Assembly: GCA_014695325.1 (NCBI GenBank)
Contig: JACJNZ010000048.1
Location: 124,001-188,000 of the forward strand
Source of the DNA: Cyanobacteria bacterium FACHB-502
GTDB lineage: Bacteria > Cyanobacteriota > Cyanobacteriia > Elainellales > Elainellaceae
Length of the DNA stretch: 64,000 nucleotides
Direction: 5' to 3'
Shown here: piece after piece, positions 56,232 through 64,000 of the stretch
Layout of the letters: every line of letters begins with the position of its first letter
How positions within the stretch are numbered: position 1 is the first letter of the stretch
Translations under genes and position numbers: made by a program
Notes under the pieces: generated by a model
Told to the model about the DNA's origin: nothing
The model's database searches: none
Seen by the model: the letters and a program-made list of their open reading frames with translations, nothing else

Positions 56232-57578
56232 CTAAGCCTGATTAGTTCCTGCACCTGAATCTTTGCCCTGATCTTTTACATTTTGAGCGCGACGACGCAC
56301 CAGAAAATCGGGAAGTTCAACCGTTGTGAGCCGTAGCGGAGAAACGCTAGAAGAAGATTCTGCAGAATGAGCCATAACCGATTGAAATGACTGGAGCAAC
56401 TCCGGGGGCAGAGCATGAGCCGAGGCATGATGGGTAAGAAGCTGCTGAATTAAGGCTTTAATCTGAGCAATCTGTCCCTGCCCGCGATTGTAGTGATCTT
56501 TCCAATATTGCACAGCGGTTTCGTACTCTGTTCCCTGCTGTGCCTGATGCAAAATCTGCTCCTGCATTTCTGCCATGCGTTGTTCTAGCGTTGTGAGTCG
56601 TTCTTGGAGCAGCTCCCGCTCTGCTTCTAGCTCTTGCTGCTGTTGCTGCCAGCGGCTTTGCTGAATGGTGTACTGAACAAGTTGTTGCTCCAGATTTTCG
56701 ACCTGGCGGTGGGCGGCTTCTAGATCTCGTTCCAGAGTGGTTTTGCCCTGGCTCTCGGTAGGATGAATTACCTGCTGCCAGTGGGCAATACGCTGCTGCT
56801 GTTCGACCAGGGCACCCTGCATTCGCTTGAGCTGTGCTTCGAGCTGGGAATAGCTGCTCTGCTGCTGAAAAAGATGGTTTGAAAGCTCGTGAATCTGCTG
56901 TTGAGCGACTTCGAGCTGTCCCTGAAGGGTTACCGAAAGCGATCGTGCTGCCAGGGTTTCCGATTCGAGTTCAACGACGCGCTGTTGGCGTAGGTCCAGG
57001 GCGTCTTGTAAGTCCTGAATCTGCTTGGCAAGGCGGTGTCTCTGATTTTGATTTTCGAGCTGATCCTGTGCGAGCCGCAGCCGCAACCGCTCAACTTCCT
57101 GCTGCTGAAGCCGAGTCATGGCCTCGATCGACTGCAATAGCTCCTGAATCGCCTGATCGCGCTGCTGCGTTTCGATCCGCTGGGTTTCAATTGCCTGCTG
57201 CTGCTCCGAAAGCTGAAGTTTGAGTCGGGCGATCGCCTGCTGCTGCACCTGAGAAAATTCTTCGGTGATAGCAAGCTGTTTTTCAAGAATGCTTTGCTCC
57301 TGCACCTGGATTCTGACTTCATCCAGATAGGCGAGTGCCTGATCGAGAGCTTGCTCCAGGTGATGGATGCGAGTTGTCCGCTCTTGATCGAGGTCTCGCG
57401 CCTGCTCCAGCTCATTCAGCAATGCCTGATAGTCCGCAGCCGTGATCGACAACCCCGACTCTGCCAAACTGGTGGATTCGGATGAAATCGTCTCTGCTGG
57501 CATCGCGGAAGGATGAGGTATCATGCTGCGATCGTGTAGCGCATCGGACTGGGACACTCCCAACCTCCAGGGAATCAC
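56232..57578 (-). CDS. Large coiled-coil protein
   Basis: This is a 448-residue protein dominated by a coiled coil from about residue 45 to 390: long heptad-like helices very rich in Gln, Glu, Leu and Arg (LDQERTTRIHHLEQALDQAL, QQQAIETQRIETQQRDQAI, LEQQLVQYTIQQSRWQQQQQ). The C-terminal part has a short non-helical tail with VELPDFLVRRRAQN near residue 422, ending in a polar stretch. There is no signal peptide or membrane helix. It could be a cytoskeletal or scaffold protein. A second start (MIPHPSAMP, 18 residues in) is possible. I do not recognise a family. Confidence 0.78.
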   Translation of the reverse strand: MIPWRLGVSQSDALHDRSMIPHPSAMPAETISSESTSLAESGLSITAADYQALLNELEQARDLDQERTTRIHHLEQALDQALAYLDEVRIQVQEQSILEKQLAITEEFSQVQQQAIARLKLQLSEQQQAIETQRIETQQRDQAIQELLQSIEAMTRLQQQEVERLRLRLAQDQLENQNQRHRLAKQIQDLQDALDLRQQRVVELESETLAARSLSVTLQGQLEVAQQQIHELSNHLFQQQSSYSQLEAQLKRMQGALVEQQQRIAHWQQVIHPTESQGKTTLERDLEAAHRQVENLEQQLVQYTIQQSRWQQQQQELEAERELLQERLTTLEQRMAEMQEQILHQAQQGTEYETAVQYWKDHYNRGQGQIAQIKALIQQLLTHHASAHALPPELLQSFQSVMAHSAESSSSVSPLRLTTVELPDFLVRRRAQNVKDQGKDSGAGTNQA

Positions 57579-57706
57579 GCAGGAAAGAATCCGGTCAATA
57601 TCCGTCTAAAAGACGCTGCCAACAGTCTACCGGATGAATTCCAAAGTGGCACTTTTCCAATCTAAATTTCTTGAACTGCCACTCTTGGAGAATGTTTGAT
57701 TCAGGA

Positions 57707-57730
57707 TTAGGGGTTCTGAATCGCCCCTAA
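57707..57730. repeat. Hairpin related to the repeat at 28245-28328
   Basis: TTAGGGG (57707-57713) pairs with CCCCTAA (57724-57730) around ten bases. On the minus strand it reads tttaggggcgattcaga, close to tttagggggcgaattgga at 28318. It appears to be half of a diverged copy. Confidence 0.5.
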
Positions 57731-57796
57731 ATTTCCATTCGTCAGAGACTGATAAGCCAGGGACTTTAAAACCTAATCTGGAAGAGGTTCTGTCAG

Positions 57797-57827
57797 GAAA
57801 AAGAGAGCTTAAGCAGCAGGCTTAAGC
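57797..57827 (-). terminator. Terminator-like hairpin for the small DUF-type gene
   Basis: GCTTAAGC occurs at 57807-57814 and 57820-57827 with a five-base loop. On the minus strand it is followed by tctctttttcc. It lies about 45 bases after the gene at 57874-58140. Each arm is itself a palindrome, so a protein-binding role is possible too. Confidence 0.5.
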
Positions 57828-57873
57828 AACACTTACTTTCAGGTCAAACCACTTGTCCAGCACAAGCCCGGGC

Positions 57874-58140
57874 TTAGGATTGAGGCTGACACAGATCCGG
57901 TGGTAGTGAGTTTGCCGAAGTAGAGTTTAGCGACCAGCGGTAATCGATCGGCAGATTGGCTCGCTGGCAGCTCTCTTCGAGGTGCTTTTGCTGAGACAAG
58001 GCTTTTCGCAAAGTGATGATTAGCTCATGCACTTGCTCCTGCTGGGGAGATTGATATCCAACTGCTTGCATAGTTTGACGTTCAAGCAGTTGGAGCAATA
58101 ACTCGTAGTGGATATGCGAAGGAAGAGGAATAGGCTCCAT
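57874..58140 (-). CDS. Small cyanobacterial-type hypothetical protein
   Basis: This is an 88-residue soluble protein, start MEPIPLPSHIHYELLLQLLERQT. The middle is helical (QEQVHELIITLRKALSQQKHLEESC) and the tail is polar. It may be of the DUF5340 type found in cyanobacteria; that name is from memory. It follows trpC by about 90 bases on the same strand and may share its transcript. Function unknown. Confidence 0.65.
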   Translation of the reverse strand: MEPIPLPSHIHYELLLQLLERQTMQAVGYQSPQQEQVHELIITLRKALSQQKHLEESCQRANLPIDYRWSLNSTSANSLPPDLCQPQS

Positions 58141-58227
58141 GCAACCTGGGGATTAGGAATTGTAAAAAAGCTGCAACATGAATTAAGTATGCACTTAAAT
58201 CTTTAAACCTGCGAGTAAATCGCTCGC

Positions 58228-59121
58228 TCAGCGGCGCGAATTTACCAAAATCGCTTCAACGGCTTGCTGAAGATCGGGCTGCTTGACTAGCGATTCTCCG
58301 ATTAAGACTGCCCCTGCACCTGCCTGACGAACTCGCTCTAGTTCCGCTGAAGTATGCAGCCCGGACTCGCTGACTATTAGGATTTCACGCGCTCGAATTT
58401 CCTCGCTCCGTGCCGCTAGCAAATCTTCAGTCGTTTGCAGATCTACCGTGAAATTCTCCAGGTTGCGGTTGTTGATCCCCACCAGCGTCGCTCCTTCCAA
58501 AGCCAGGACGCGATCGAGTTCCGCCAGGGTATGCACTTCGATCAGAGCGGTCATGCCCAGAACTCGCGCAATTTTCAGGAAATACTGCAAGTCTTTGTCC
58601 GGCAAAATTGCTGCAATCAGCAGGATGGCATCAGCTCCGTTGTGTCGCGCCAGGTAGATTTGATAGGGATAAATGATGAAATCCTTACAAATCAACGGAA
58701 GATCGATCGCTTCTCGGATTTGCTTTAGATTCTCGAAGCTGCCCTGAAAGAATTTTTCGTCGGTTAGCACCGAGATACAAGCAGCTCCTCCTTGAGCGTA
58801 AGATTGGGCGATCGCCACTGGATCAAAATCTTCCCGCAGTATGCCTTTACTAGGAGAAGCCTTCTTCACTTCCGCGATCAGGGCAGGATGACTGGGAGCT
58901 GACTTGAGTGCAGCCAGAAAATCCCGGACAGGCGGCGCAGTTTTTGCCTGTTGCTGAAGCTCGATCAGGGGCAGACGCTCCCGCATTTTATCGACTTCTT
59001 TTTCTTTCTGCCAAACGATCTCTTCAAGAATATGGCGCGGCTCCGCATCTTGAAGCTGAGCTTGATAGCGGACAAACTCGACAGCGATCGTGGGGTTAGG
59101 TTGGCGGCGACGGATTTGCAT
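58228..59121 (-). CDS. trpC: Indole-3-glycerol phosphate synthase
   Basis: TrpC closes the indole ring in tryptophan synthesis. It is a TIM barrel with [23 protein letters not shown] (catalytic Lys), [67 protein letters not shown] and [16 protein letters not shown] choose the ATG at 59121 ([16 protein letters not shown], 297 residues). The frame continues 47 codons upstream, but these translate a low-complexity tract (Leu-Pro-Thr-Ser repeats) and are not real. Confidence 0.97.
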   Translation of the reverse strand: MQIRRRQPNPTIAVEFVRYQAQLQDAEPRHILEEIVWQKEKEVDKMRERLPLIELQQQAKTAPPVRDFLAALKSAPSHPALIAEVKKASPSKGILREDFDPVAIAQSYAQGGAACISVLTDEKFFQGSFENLKQIREAIDLPLICKDFIIYPYQIYLARHNGADAILLIAAILPDKDLQYFLKIARVLGMTALIEVHTLAELDRVLALEGATLVGINNRNLENFTVDLQTTEDLLAARSEEIRAREILIVSESGLHTSAELERVRQAGAGAVLIGESLVKQPDLQQAVEAILVNSRR

Positions 59122-59365
59122 TGAAGGGAGTCGGTGAGGGGGTGTATGGGTGAGGGAAGGGTGAGGTAAGGGGTAAAAAATGGGCAGTAAAGAAGTGGGC
59201 AGTAAAGAAGTGGGCAGATGAAAGAAGCAGGGGGTAAAGGGTGATGAAATAAAGGCAGTCAAGGGAGCCAGGATAAAGAAGTAGGGAGCAGAATTGCCTC
59301 AGGAATCCAGCTTCCCCTCATCCACCGAGCCACCTACTTACTCCCTCACTGCCCCAATCCCTTCA
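59122..59365. repeat. Purine-rich low-complexity tract with 15-bp repeats
   Basis: The unit tgggcagtaaagaag is at 59181-59195 and 59196-59210, with a partial third from 59211. The flanks are G/A-rich runs of gtgagg/gaagggag type. Similar tracts lie at about 26320-26370, 26850-26905 (C-rich strand) and 36478-36506. No gene is seen. Confidence 0.7.
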
Positions 59366-60799
59366 TCAATGCGCGACAACTGCCCGCTTATACGCCTCAT
59401 CTAGCACTTCAGATAGCGTGGGATGGGTGTGAACAGTAAAGGCGAGGTCTTTGATCGATCGCCTTTCTGCGATCGCGTTGGCGGCTTCCTGAATCAGGTC
59501 AGAGGCGTGGAGTCCCAGGATGTGAACGCCCAGCACTTCTCCCGTATCTTCGCGGTAAATCACTTTTGCTATTCCATCAGTTTCGCCCTCGGCGATCGCT
59601 TTCGAGTTGCCTTTGAAGTACGACCGTGTCGTTGCCACTTTGAAGCCTTCGGCTTTGGCAAGTTCCTGGGCGGCGGGTTCGGTGAGCCCGACAAAGCTGA
59701 CTTCGGGATGGGTAAAGGCGGCGGCTGGAATGCTGCGATAGTCCACGATGCGCGACCGACCGCAGATGTTTTCAACGGCGATAATGCCCTGCGCCGAAGC
59801 CGCATGAGCTAGCATCATTTTTCCAGTGGCATCGCCGATCGCCCAGAGATGGGGCGCAGGCTGACCGTCTACAAGAACTTCTAAGCGATCGTTCACGGGG
59901 ATAAAGCCTCGGCGATCGAGTTCAACGCTGACAGCTTCCAACCCCAAATTTTGGGTGGCAGGGATGCGTCCGGTTGCAACGAGGCAAGCATCGACTTCCA
60001 GCACGTCAACGACTTCTTTGGTTTTCGCGTCTGCAAGTTCGATGACTACGGGCGAACCGGGGATCACTCGCTTTGCCAAGGTGCTGACTTTGGTTTCGAT
60101 ATCACGAGGGGCAATCAAAACGCGCTGTGCCTGCTTCGCAATGTCGGGATCAAAACCAGGCATCAGCTGATCGAGGGCTTCAATCATCGTCACTTCGCTG
60201 CCTAGCGCAGTATAAATATCAGCAAACTCCAGACCGATATAGCCACTGCCGATAATCGCGATCCAGTTAGGCAGGGATTCGAGCCTAACACCGTCATCGC
60301 TGGTAAAGACTGTTTTATTATCAATCTCGATTCCTGGCGGCACAAACGGCACAGAGCCCGGCGAGAGAATAATGTCTTTGGCGGTAATCGTCTTTTCGCC
60401 TGTGCTGGAGGTCACTGTGACTTTTTGCGGACCTGCAATTCGACCGCGCCCGCGAATCGTTTCAACCTTCAGCCGCTTCAGGCTATTCGTCAGGTCATCT
60501 CGAATTTTTGCAACCAGATTGTTGGCATGGGCGGCGATCGACTCCCGCTCGAATGAAACTTGTTGAACCTGAATTCCGAATGCTTTCAGGTGATGAGCAT
60601 TTCGCAGCTCCCGCACTCGCCCAGAAGCTGCCAGTAGTGCCTTTGAAGGAATACAGCCGCGGTTGACGCAGGTTCCCCCCATATCTTCTGCTTCAATAAT
60701 GGCAGTCTTTAGCCCACAGCTTACGGCATGCAGCGCGGCTCCATGTCCACCTACGCCCGCCCCAATAATCACTAAATCGTAGTCGAATTCGTGACTCAC
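59366..60799 (-). CDS. lpd: Dihydrolipoyl dehydrogenase
   Basis: This is a flavoprotein disulfide reductase, the E3 of pyruvate dehydrogenase and of the glycine cleavage system. FAD motif [18 protein letters not shown] is at the N-terminus. The redox pair is in [19 protein letters not shown] motif [17 protein letters not shown] and the dimer-interface His-Glu in HTHPTLSE near the end complete it. I use the GTG at 60799 ([12 protein letters not shown], 477 residues), because an AGAGGA sequence in the right position ahead of it would otherwise be inside the coding region that starts at an ATG 18 bases upstream. Confidence 0.95.
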   Translation of the reverse strand: MSHEFDYDLVIIGAGVGGHGAALHAVSCGLKTAIIEAEDMGGTCVNRGCIPSKALLAASGRVRELRNAHHLKAFGIQVQQVSFERESIAAHANNLVAKIRDDLTNSLKRLKVETIRGRGRIAGPQKVTVTSSTGEKTITAKDIILSPGSVPFVPPGIEIDNKTVFTSDDGVRLESLPNWIAIIGSGYIGLEFADIYTALGSEVTMIEALDQLMPGFDPDIAKQAQRVLIAPRDIETKVSTLAKRVIPGSPVVIELADAKTKEVVDVLEVDACLVATGRIPATQNLGLEAVSVELDRRGFIPVNDRLEVLVDGQPAPHLWAIGDATGKMMLAHAASAQGIIAVENICGRSRIVDYRSIPAAAFTHPEVSFVGLTEPAAQELAKAEGFKVATTRSYFKGNSKAIAEGETDGIAKVIYREDTGEVLGVHILGLHASDLIQEAANAIAERRSIKDLAFTVHTHPTLSEVLDEAYKRAVVAH

Positions 60800-61032
60800 T
60801 TCGCTCTTCCTCTGCAATGCTCAGTCTTCCATTTTCGGTGTTGAAGGGACGATTAGACAACTGTTTACCTAATTTACCTCAGCGATTTCGATGTTTTATG
60901 CAAGAGTCAGGCTTTTGCACGGTGAAAAGATCCGTAATCCTACGTGGCAGGGTGCGATCGGATCAGCAGCTTCTGGACGAATTCTAGGAATACGTTTTCA
61001 AAAACCATCAGCGATCGACAGAGATAGTTTCA
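60800..61032. other. Upstream region of lpd
   Basis: Probably the lpd promoter. No gene is seen up to the possible decayed gene at 61033. Confidence 0.4.
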
Positions 61033-61277
61033 ATGACTTCCGAATATCTTTACCAGAAGACAATTGAAGGGTTCCTCGGCTCTCTCAATCGCCTGGGAAA
61101 CAGCAGTTGGGGGAACAGCAGTCGGCTCGATTGTCAGTTTCACCCCAGGCAAGTGCGCCAAGGGCTTCTCAAGATACCCAGTCTGCTTCTTTGCTGAGCG
61201 AAAAAGAAACTCAAATTCTCGAAGAGGCGGTTGCAGATATAGAGCAGACCGTGAAAAAGCAGCCGAAATTGCTTTGA
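61033..61277 (+). pseudogene. Possible decayed gene with protein-like pieces in three frames
   Basis: An ATG at 61033 starts MTSEYLYQKTIEG. The second frame then reads GSSALSIAWETAVGGTAVG, which looks like a membrane or glycine-rich segment. The third frame ends SLLSEKETQILEEAVADIEQTVKKQP before a TGA at 61275-61277. No single frame is open throughout. Two +1 shifts would be needed. I rate this as a decayed gene, with chance as the alternative. Confidence 0.35.
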
Positions 61278-61328
61278 AGCAGCCTTCGAAATCGAATCCT
61301 CATCTCAGCCTTTCTAATCCTCGGTTTG

Positions 61329-62117
61329 CTACTCTCGCTTGAGTTCTCGCTGGCGACGTGCTTCATACAAAATCAAAGCGGCGGAGATTGCCACGTTCAG
61401 CGACTCTACGCCTGGCACAAGCGGAATTTGTATTGCTACCTCTGCAAATGCCGCGATATCTGGCGACAGTCCGGCTCCCTCGTTGCCCAGCAGAATCAGA
61501 CTGGGTAGGGTCAGGTCAATTTCCCAGTAAGTGAGGGTAGCAGTCGGCAGGGTGGCAACAATCTGAACCCCGTGACGCTGAAACTGAATCAGGTCGGATT
61601 TGAGATCGGGCGTAACAGTCATGGGCAGGCGAAACCACTGCCCAGCAGTTGCTCGCAGCACTTTGGGATGATCTAGATCCACACTGTCGGCGGTCAGCCA
61701 TAGCCCTTCTGCCCCTGCAGCGGCTGCCGTGCGAATAATCGTTCCCAGATTACCTGGGTCTTGCAGCTTGTCCAGAGCGATCGCTAGCCGCAGATCATAG
61801 CCGATTGGCGTAAGAGTATTTCGCCGCACCGTTGCCACAACGCCATCGGGATTCACAGTCGTGGCGATTGCCTGCAACACTTCTTCGCTGACTAACTCCG
61901 AGCGATCGGCTTGCTCACTCACCTGTTGCCAGAGTTGTGGATGAGCCGCCTGCCACTCAGGAGTACAGCACACGACGACTAGCTCAGCATGGGTCGCACA
62001 GGCTTCTTCAAGCAGATGGGTTCCTTCGAGCAAAAACACCTGCTGTTCTCGTCGCTCTTTTGCCCGGTGCAGTTTCCGAAGTTGCTTGACGAGAGGATTT
62101 TGCAAACTGGTCAGCAT
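61329..62117 (-). CDS. RNA 2'-O-methyltransferase, SpoU/TrmH family
   Basis: This is a 262-residue protein of the SPOUT class. An N-terminal RNA substrate domain (LTSLQNPLVKQLRKLHRAKERREQQVFLLEGTHLLEEA) is followed by the knotted SAM-binding domain with three family motifs: ALDKLQDPGNLGTIIRTA, LILLGNEGAGLS and IPLVPGVESLNVAISAALILYEARRQ. It modifies tRNA or 23S rRNA. Which position cannot be told. A gap of about 365 bases follows before tRNA-Leu. Confidence 0.92.
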   Translation of the reverse strand: MLTSLQNPLVKQLRKLHRAKERREQQVFLLEGTHLLEEACATHAELVVVCCTPEWQAAHPQLWQQVSEQADRSELVSEEVLQAIATTVNPDGVVATVRRNTLTPIGYDLRLAIALDKLQDPGNLGTIIRTAAAAGAEGLWLTADSVDLDHPKVLRATAGQWFRLPMTVTPDLKSDLIQFQRHGVQIVATLPTATLTYWEIDLTLPSLILLGNEGAGLSPDIAAFAEVAIQIPLVPGVESLNVAISAALILYEARRQRELKRE

Positions 62118-62481
62118 TTTGGGGCTTCTACTTCGCCTTGGTCGGCTGCTTGCAGAGAATTGCAGTATCGATCAGGCTATCATTTTCGCTCTGGAGTGGA
62201 CTGGGAATAGGCGAAATTTGTGGTGGCTATCGCGGCTGAAGGACGAGGTGCAGGATTTCTACCCCGTCGTGCTTCAATTCATCCTATCGATTCATCCGAT
62301 CGATAGGAGTGGATGTACAGCAACAGCCCCTACAATAAAGCATTAGGAAATCACTAATTCAGAGAAGCCAGCCCGGAGCAGGTTTCTCCAGGCTTGATCG
62401 CTTCAAGGCTAATTTTTTCCAGTTGGCTTATTCAGGCTCAAGATTCGCTTGAATTTAGCTTGAGCTTATTCTGGCTTAAAA
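62118..62481. other. Gap between the methyltransferase gene and tRNA-Leu
   Basis: Contains a direct repeat of aattcatcctatcgattcatccgatcgat type near 62276-62304 (tcat-ccgatcgat). No gene is seen. Confidence 0.35.
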
Positions 62482-62565
62482 TGCGGAACCCGGGACTTGA
62501 ACCCGGAAGTCTTTGCAGACACTAGAACCTGAATCTAGCGCGTCTACCAATTCCGCCAGTTCCGC
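62482..62565 (-). tRNA. trnL: tRNA-Leu (CAG)
   Basis: This is an 84-base class II tRNA on the minus strand. Acceptor arms GCGGAAC and GTTCCGC pair fully. The anticodon arm CTAGA-TTCAGGT-TCTAG gives CAG, reading CUG. A long variable arm and T-arm with GGTTCAAGTCC follow. CCA is not encoded. Confidence 0.95.
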
Positions 62566-62870
62566 ACGTTTCTTCGACCTCGCCTGTTCCTTGCAGACTT
62601 TCTGCTCGGTTCGGCGAACGGTTTAGCCTGCTGTGTGTCGCATCTCAACCGCGATTTCTAATCTTGCCTTAAAGTCTTTCATTCGTCAACTGGTTCGGCA
62701 ATTATTTTTGAAACGGACGAGTTCTGCAAACCTACGCTATACAAATCTGCGGCTCACCTTTACACTCGTTCTGGACATTTTGAAACTTTCCGCTAGAATC
62801 ATTACCAAATTTATTTCGTTTCTAGGTAACTTAGTTGCCAACCCCATTCGCTTATTTGGAGGACAGAGCC
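62566..62870. other. Leader region of murA
   Basis: About 305 bases, AT-rich toward the murA end. It should hold the murA promoter. No other gene is supported. Confidence 0.4.
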
Positions 62871-64000
62871 ATTACTTCCACTCTTAGCCTATCGAGCCAA
62901 TCTGCTCTACCCGAAGAAGACAAATCGATGCTGCAAATTTTGGGAGGGCACTCTCTTTCCGGAGAGGTCAGCATCAGTGGTGCGAAGAACTCTGCCCTTG
63001 TGATCATGGCAGGTGCGCTGCTTTGTTCAGGTGATTGTCGCCTTCGCAACGTTCCGTCTTTGATCGATGTCAGGCGGATGGGCGAAATTTTGTCTGCTCT
63101 GGGAGTAAAATTGGAGCGGCAGGGCAACGTGCTGGACATTAATGCCAGCCAGTTTGAAGTGACTAAAGCTCCCTATGAGCTGGTCAGTCAGCTTCGCGCC
63201 AGCTTTTTTATCGTGGGTCCGATGCTGGCGAGGTTGGGTGTCGCGAGAGTGCCGTTGCCGGGGGGATGTGCGATCGGGGCGCGTCCGGTCGATTTGCACG
63301 TTCGAGGTTTGCAGGCAATGGGAGCCGATGTGCAGATTGAGCATGGCACCGTTCATGCCCACATCAAGGGCGGCAAAAAACGGCTTCAGGGCGCAAGAAT
63401 TTACCTCGACTGTCCCAGTGTGGGCGCGACTGAAACCCTGATGATGGCGGCAACCCTGGCAGAAGGGGAAACGATTCTGGAAAATGCGGCTCAGGAACCC
63501 GAAGTGACTGATTTGGCGAACTTTTGCCGATCGATGGGAGCCAACATTCAGGGCGCGGGAACCAATACAATCGTGATTTCAGGCGTTCCCCAGCTTCATT
63601 CGACCGATTACCCAATCATCCCCGATCGCATTGAAGCTGGAACCTTTTTGGTGGCGGGTGCGATTACTCGATCGGAAATCAGCCTGTTCCCGATCGTGCC
63701 GGATCACCTGACGGCGGTGGTGGCGAAGCTGAAAGAAATTGGCGTGAAGGTGGTGCTAGAGGCTCCCGATCGGATGCGGGTAATTCCGACGCAGCAGCAT
63801 CGGGCGACCGATATTGAAACGATGCCTTTTCCCGGCTTTCCGACGGATATGCAGGCGCAGTTCATGGCACTCCTGACCCTGAGCGACGGCAATAGCATTA
63901 TCACCGAAACGGTGTTTGAAAACCGTCTGCGCCATGTCGCTGAGCTGAACCGGATGGGGGCTGATATTCGGGTGAAGGGCAATATTGCGATCGTGCGGGG
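62871..64000 (+). CDS. murA: UDP-N-acetylglucosamine 1-carboxyvinyltransferase, 5' part
   Basis: MurA transfers enolpyruvate to UDP-GlcNAc, the first committed step of peptidoglycan. The window shows the protein from [18 protein letters not shown] (UDP-sugar-binding Lys-Asn) through [13 protein letters not shown], which contains the catalytic Cys loop (the residue attacked by fosfomycin), to about residue 375. The gene is cut by the window end. Two starts are possible. The ATG at 62928 ([14 protein letters not shown]) aligns with the usual N-terminus. The ATT at 62871 adds 19 residues ([19 protein letters not shown]) and has a perfect GGAGG eight bases ahead. I set the feature from 62871 but either is open. 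Confidence 0.95.
   Translation, partial: MTSTLSLSSQSALPEEDKSMLQILGGHSLSGEVSISGAKNSALVIMAGALLCSGDCRLRNVPSLIDVRRMGEILSALGVKLERQGNVLDINASQFEVTKAPYELVSQLRASFFIVGPMLARLGVARVPLPGGCAIGARPVDLHVRGLQAMGADVQIEHGTVHAHIKGGKKRLQGARIYLDCPSVGATETLMMAATLAEGETILENAAQEPEVTDLANFCRSMGANIQGAGTNTIVISGVPQLHSTDYPIIPDRIEAGTFLVAGAITRSEISLFPIVPDHLTAVVAKLKEIGVKVVLEAPDRMRVIPTQQHRATDIETMPFPGFPTDMQAQFMALLTLSDGNSIITETVFENRLRHVAELNRMGADIRVKGNIAIVR

Noticed and set aside
59122-59262. N-terminal extension of trpC
   Set aside because: The added residues translate a low-complexity tract and do not belong to the enzyme.

Overview
This window comes from a cyanobacterium, most likely a filamentous Leptolyngbya-like one; the genus is inference. 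The evidence is a cyanobacterial NDH-1 subunit (NdhD), RibBA with the long cyanobacterial C-terminal extension, plastid-type genes (Ycf46 and Ycf35/DUF1257), a SelD fused to an NADH-dehydrogenase-like domain, and very frequent GCGATCGC/CGATCG palindromes of the HIP1 type (for example 5685-5692 and 7850-7857). Coding is dense on both strands and almost all of it is chromosomal core or near-core metabolism. I saw no phage, CRISPR array or plasmid functions.

Layout. 0.2-3.4 kb: ndhD with a strong terminator, an IS5-family insertion 7 bp beyond it, and a small secreted protein. 3.4-8.9 kb: an AtzE/AtzG-type amidase pair, a divergent class A beta-lactamase-fold serine hydrolase, a conserved hypothetical, anmK and a peptidoglycan-binding protein. 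9.6-12.9 kb: carB. 13.1-18.6 kb: a minus-strand surface-polysaccharide cluster (two GT4 glycosyltransferases, a Wzy-like polymerase, a Wzx-like flippase). 19-28.2 kb: argC, ribBA, dxr, the SelD fusion, a frameshifted small gene, then pyrH-frr. 28.2-34 kb: a nested-hairpin repeat, an AMIN-domain envelope protein, a hypothetical, tmk and an HtrA protease. 34.1-40.7 kb: bioB, a minus-strand cytosine-deaminase-like/ABC-transporter operon, and gshB-grxC. 41-51.4 kb: a PPC-domain secreted protein, tRNA-Phe, an alcohol dehydrogenase, mtnP overlapping an Ig-like secreted protein, a DUF1400-type protein, deoC, recO, an MFS transporter and a GT4 enzyme resembling the digalactolipid synthase DgdA. 51.7-54.4 kb: an operator/promoter followed by an RHH-type protein, Ycf46 (AAA ATPase) and Ycf35. 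54.7-64 kb: a serine/alanine-glyoxylate aminotransferase, a large coiled-coil protein, a small hypothetical, trpC, lpd, a SpoU-type methyltransferase, tRNA-Leu and the 5' part of murA.

Genes that plausibly work together: argC and carB in arginine supply; pyrH, carB and tmk in nucleotide supply; anmK, the peptidoglycan-binding protein and murA in wall metabolism; gshB and grxC in thiol redox; and the cytosine-deaminase/ABC operon in scavenging a nitrogen heterocycle. The least explained items are the RHH-Ycf46-Ycf35 block with its palindromic operator, the nested-hairpin repeat at 28.2 kb with two diverged relatives, two small decayed genes visible only when frames are joined, the 24-bp stop-codon repeat at 45.6 kb, and a possible ATT start for murA.
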